Assembly (NCBI GenBank): GCA_023430565.1
Contig: JAEZAD010000141.1
Span: 1-7,229 of the forward strand
Origin: Verrucomicrobiota bacterium
GTDB lineage: Bacteria > Verrucomicrobiota > Verrucomicrobiia > Opitutales > Opitutaceae
Direction: 5' to 3'
DNA: 7,229 bases
Within the stretch, counting starts at the first letter, position 1; each line of letters begins with the position of its first letter. This document shows positions 6,376 to 7,229 of this stretch, in pieces. The notes under the pieces are model-generated. The model ran no database searches and was not told the DNA's origin. It saw nothing but the letters and a program-made list of their open reading frames with translations. The translations under genes were made by a program, and so were the position numbers.

Positions 6376-6381
6376 AAGAAC

Positions 6382-7229
6382 ATGCTCTTCCCCAGCGTCA
6401 CCCTCCTCCCCGAGCCCTCTTTCAAAACCCCCGTCAGCTTCGCCGACGCCGACGCCCGCGCCACCGCCCTCCTCGCGAAGCTCTCGCTCCCGCAAAAACT
6501 CACCCTCATCTCCGGCCACAACGGCTTCTTCCTCCGCGGCTACCCCGAACTCGGCATTCCCGAGCTCTACATGTCCGACGCTTCCGGCGGCGTTAACATG
6601 CGCCGCAACGTCAACGCCCTCCTCGAAAAATCCACCGCCTTCCCCAACCCGCTCGCCCTCGCCGCCACCTGGAATCCCTCCCTCGCCTACAAATACGCCC
6701 GCGCCATCGGCGAAGAATGCCGCGCCGGCGGCATCGCGTTCCTCCTCGGCCCGGGGATGAACCTATATCGACATTCCCAATACGGCCGAAACTTCGAATA
6801 CTTCGGCGAAGATCCCTACCTCGCCTCGCGCATCGTCGAACGCTACGTCACCGGCGTCCTCGACACCGGCACCATCCCCACGATCAAGCATTTCATCGGC
6901 AACGAAACCGATCACTACCGCCGCACTTCAAATTCCATCATCGACGACCGCGCGCTCCACGAGATCTACCTCCCCGCCTTCAAGACCGCCATCGACGCCG
7001 GCGCCATGGCCGTCATGACCGCCTACAATCTCTTCAACGGCGAATGGTGCGGCCAATCCCGCGCGCTCATCACCGACCTCCTCCGCACCGAGCTCGGCTA
7101 CAAATGGCTCGTCATGACCGACTGGTGGTCCGTCTGGGACGCCACCAAAATCGTCAAATCCGGCCAGGATCTCGAAATGCCTGGCGACAAATTCCTGAAA
7201 GCCGACGCCGACCGCCTCCTCCAATCCGG
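6382..7229 (+). CDS. Glycoside hydrolase family 3 enzyme, beta-glucosidase-like (N-terminal part)
   Basis: The first 282 codons of a GH3 enzyme; the frame is open at the right edge and the C-terminal sandwich domain is missing. GH3 enzymes remove terminal sugars from beta-linked oligosaccharides by a retaining mechanism. Visible hallmarks: MSDASGG with D66 in the substrate-binding position (variant of the usual DGP-G), TWNPSLAYKYARAIGEE (96-112), the block YGRNFEYFGEDPYLA (134-148), KHFIGNE (169-175) with the K-H pair and N174, and VMTDWW (244-249) where D247 is the expected nucleophile. The acid/base residue lies beyond the window. There is no signal peptide at the ATG, so a cytoplasmic enzyme acting on imported oligosaccharides is likely. 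No Shine-Dalgarno; the start follows a pyrimidine-rich repeat. Codons end mainly in C. Exact sugar specificity is not readable. Divergent from ettA. Confidence 0.93.
   Translation, partial: MLFPSVTLLPEPSFKTPVSFADADARATALLAKLSLPQKLTLISGHNGFFLRGYPELGIPELYMSDASGGVNMRRNVNALLEKSTAFPNPLALAATWNPSLAYKYARAIGEECRAGGIAFLLGPGMNLYRHSQYGRNFEYFGEDPYLASRIVERYVTGVLDTGTIPTIKHFIGNETDHYRRTSNSIIDDRALHEIYLPAFKTAIDAGAMAVMTAYNLFNGEWCGQSRALITDLLRTELGYKWLVMTDWWSVWDATKIVKSGQDLEMPGDKFLKADADRLLQS

Noticed and set aside
6265..6519. N-terminal extension of ettA by 85 residues
   Set aside because: The added residues are low-complexity, run across the divergent region and repeats into the GH3 gene, and do not belong to EttA. 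The family N-terminus fits the ATG at 6264.
6928..7224. Minus-strand frame inside the GH3 gene
   Set aside because: Antisense shadow of a gene with clear GH3 motifs.

Overview
This is an ordinary-looking piece of a high-GC bacterial chromosome. The gene content and style fit a free-living or plant-polymer-degrading Verrucomicrobiota, and Opitutaceae is my best guess. The clues are a DUF5069 protein of the type I associate with Verrucomicrobia and Planctomycetes, a Tat-exported Gfo/Idh/MocA oxidoreductase, a GH3 glycosidase, and the scarcity of clear Shine-Dalgarno sequences. The taxonomic call is inference. One feature covers the whole window: the + strand is much richer in C than in G whichever strand is coding. 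Plus-strand genes therefore end their codons in C, and minus-strand genes end theirs in G.

Layout, left to right. (1) Positions 3-65 hold the last 20 codons of an unidentified + strand gene. (2) Positions 61-228 are gene-free and carry a MITE/REP-like inverted repeat. (3) A small secreted DUF5666-like protein (minus) is divergent from a ten-helix EamA/DMT transporter (plus). (4) A bidirectional-looking intrinsic terminator at 1717-1753 separates the transporter from a convergent DUF5069 gene. (5) Three minus-strand genes follow, from right to left a Tat-exported Gfo/Idh/MocA oxidoreductase, a secreted MsrA and the DUF5069 gene. Between the first two lie three imperfect copies of a 24-bp motif at a 35-36 bp period. 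(6) ettA (minus), a ribosome-associated ABC-F protein, follows after a short spacer with CTTCGCG repeats. (7) A GH3 beta-glucosidase-like gene (plus) is divergent from ettA and runs off the right edge.

Functionally this is a mix of housekeeping (ettA), envelope maintenance (exported MsrA) and carbohydrate-related functions (GH3, Gfo/Idh/MocA, perhaps the transporter). I see no phage, plasmid, IS transposase, CRISPR, toxin-antitoxin or defence cassette, and no convincing undescribed system. The points worth a second look are the non-coding repeats and hairpins and the strong strand asymmetry.
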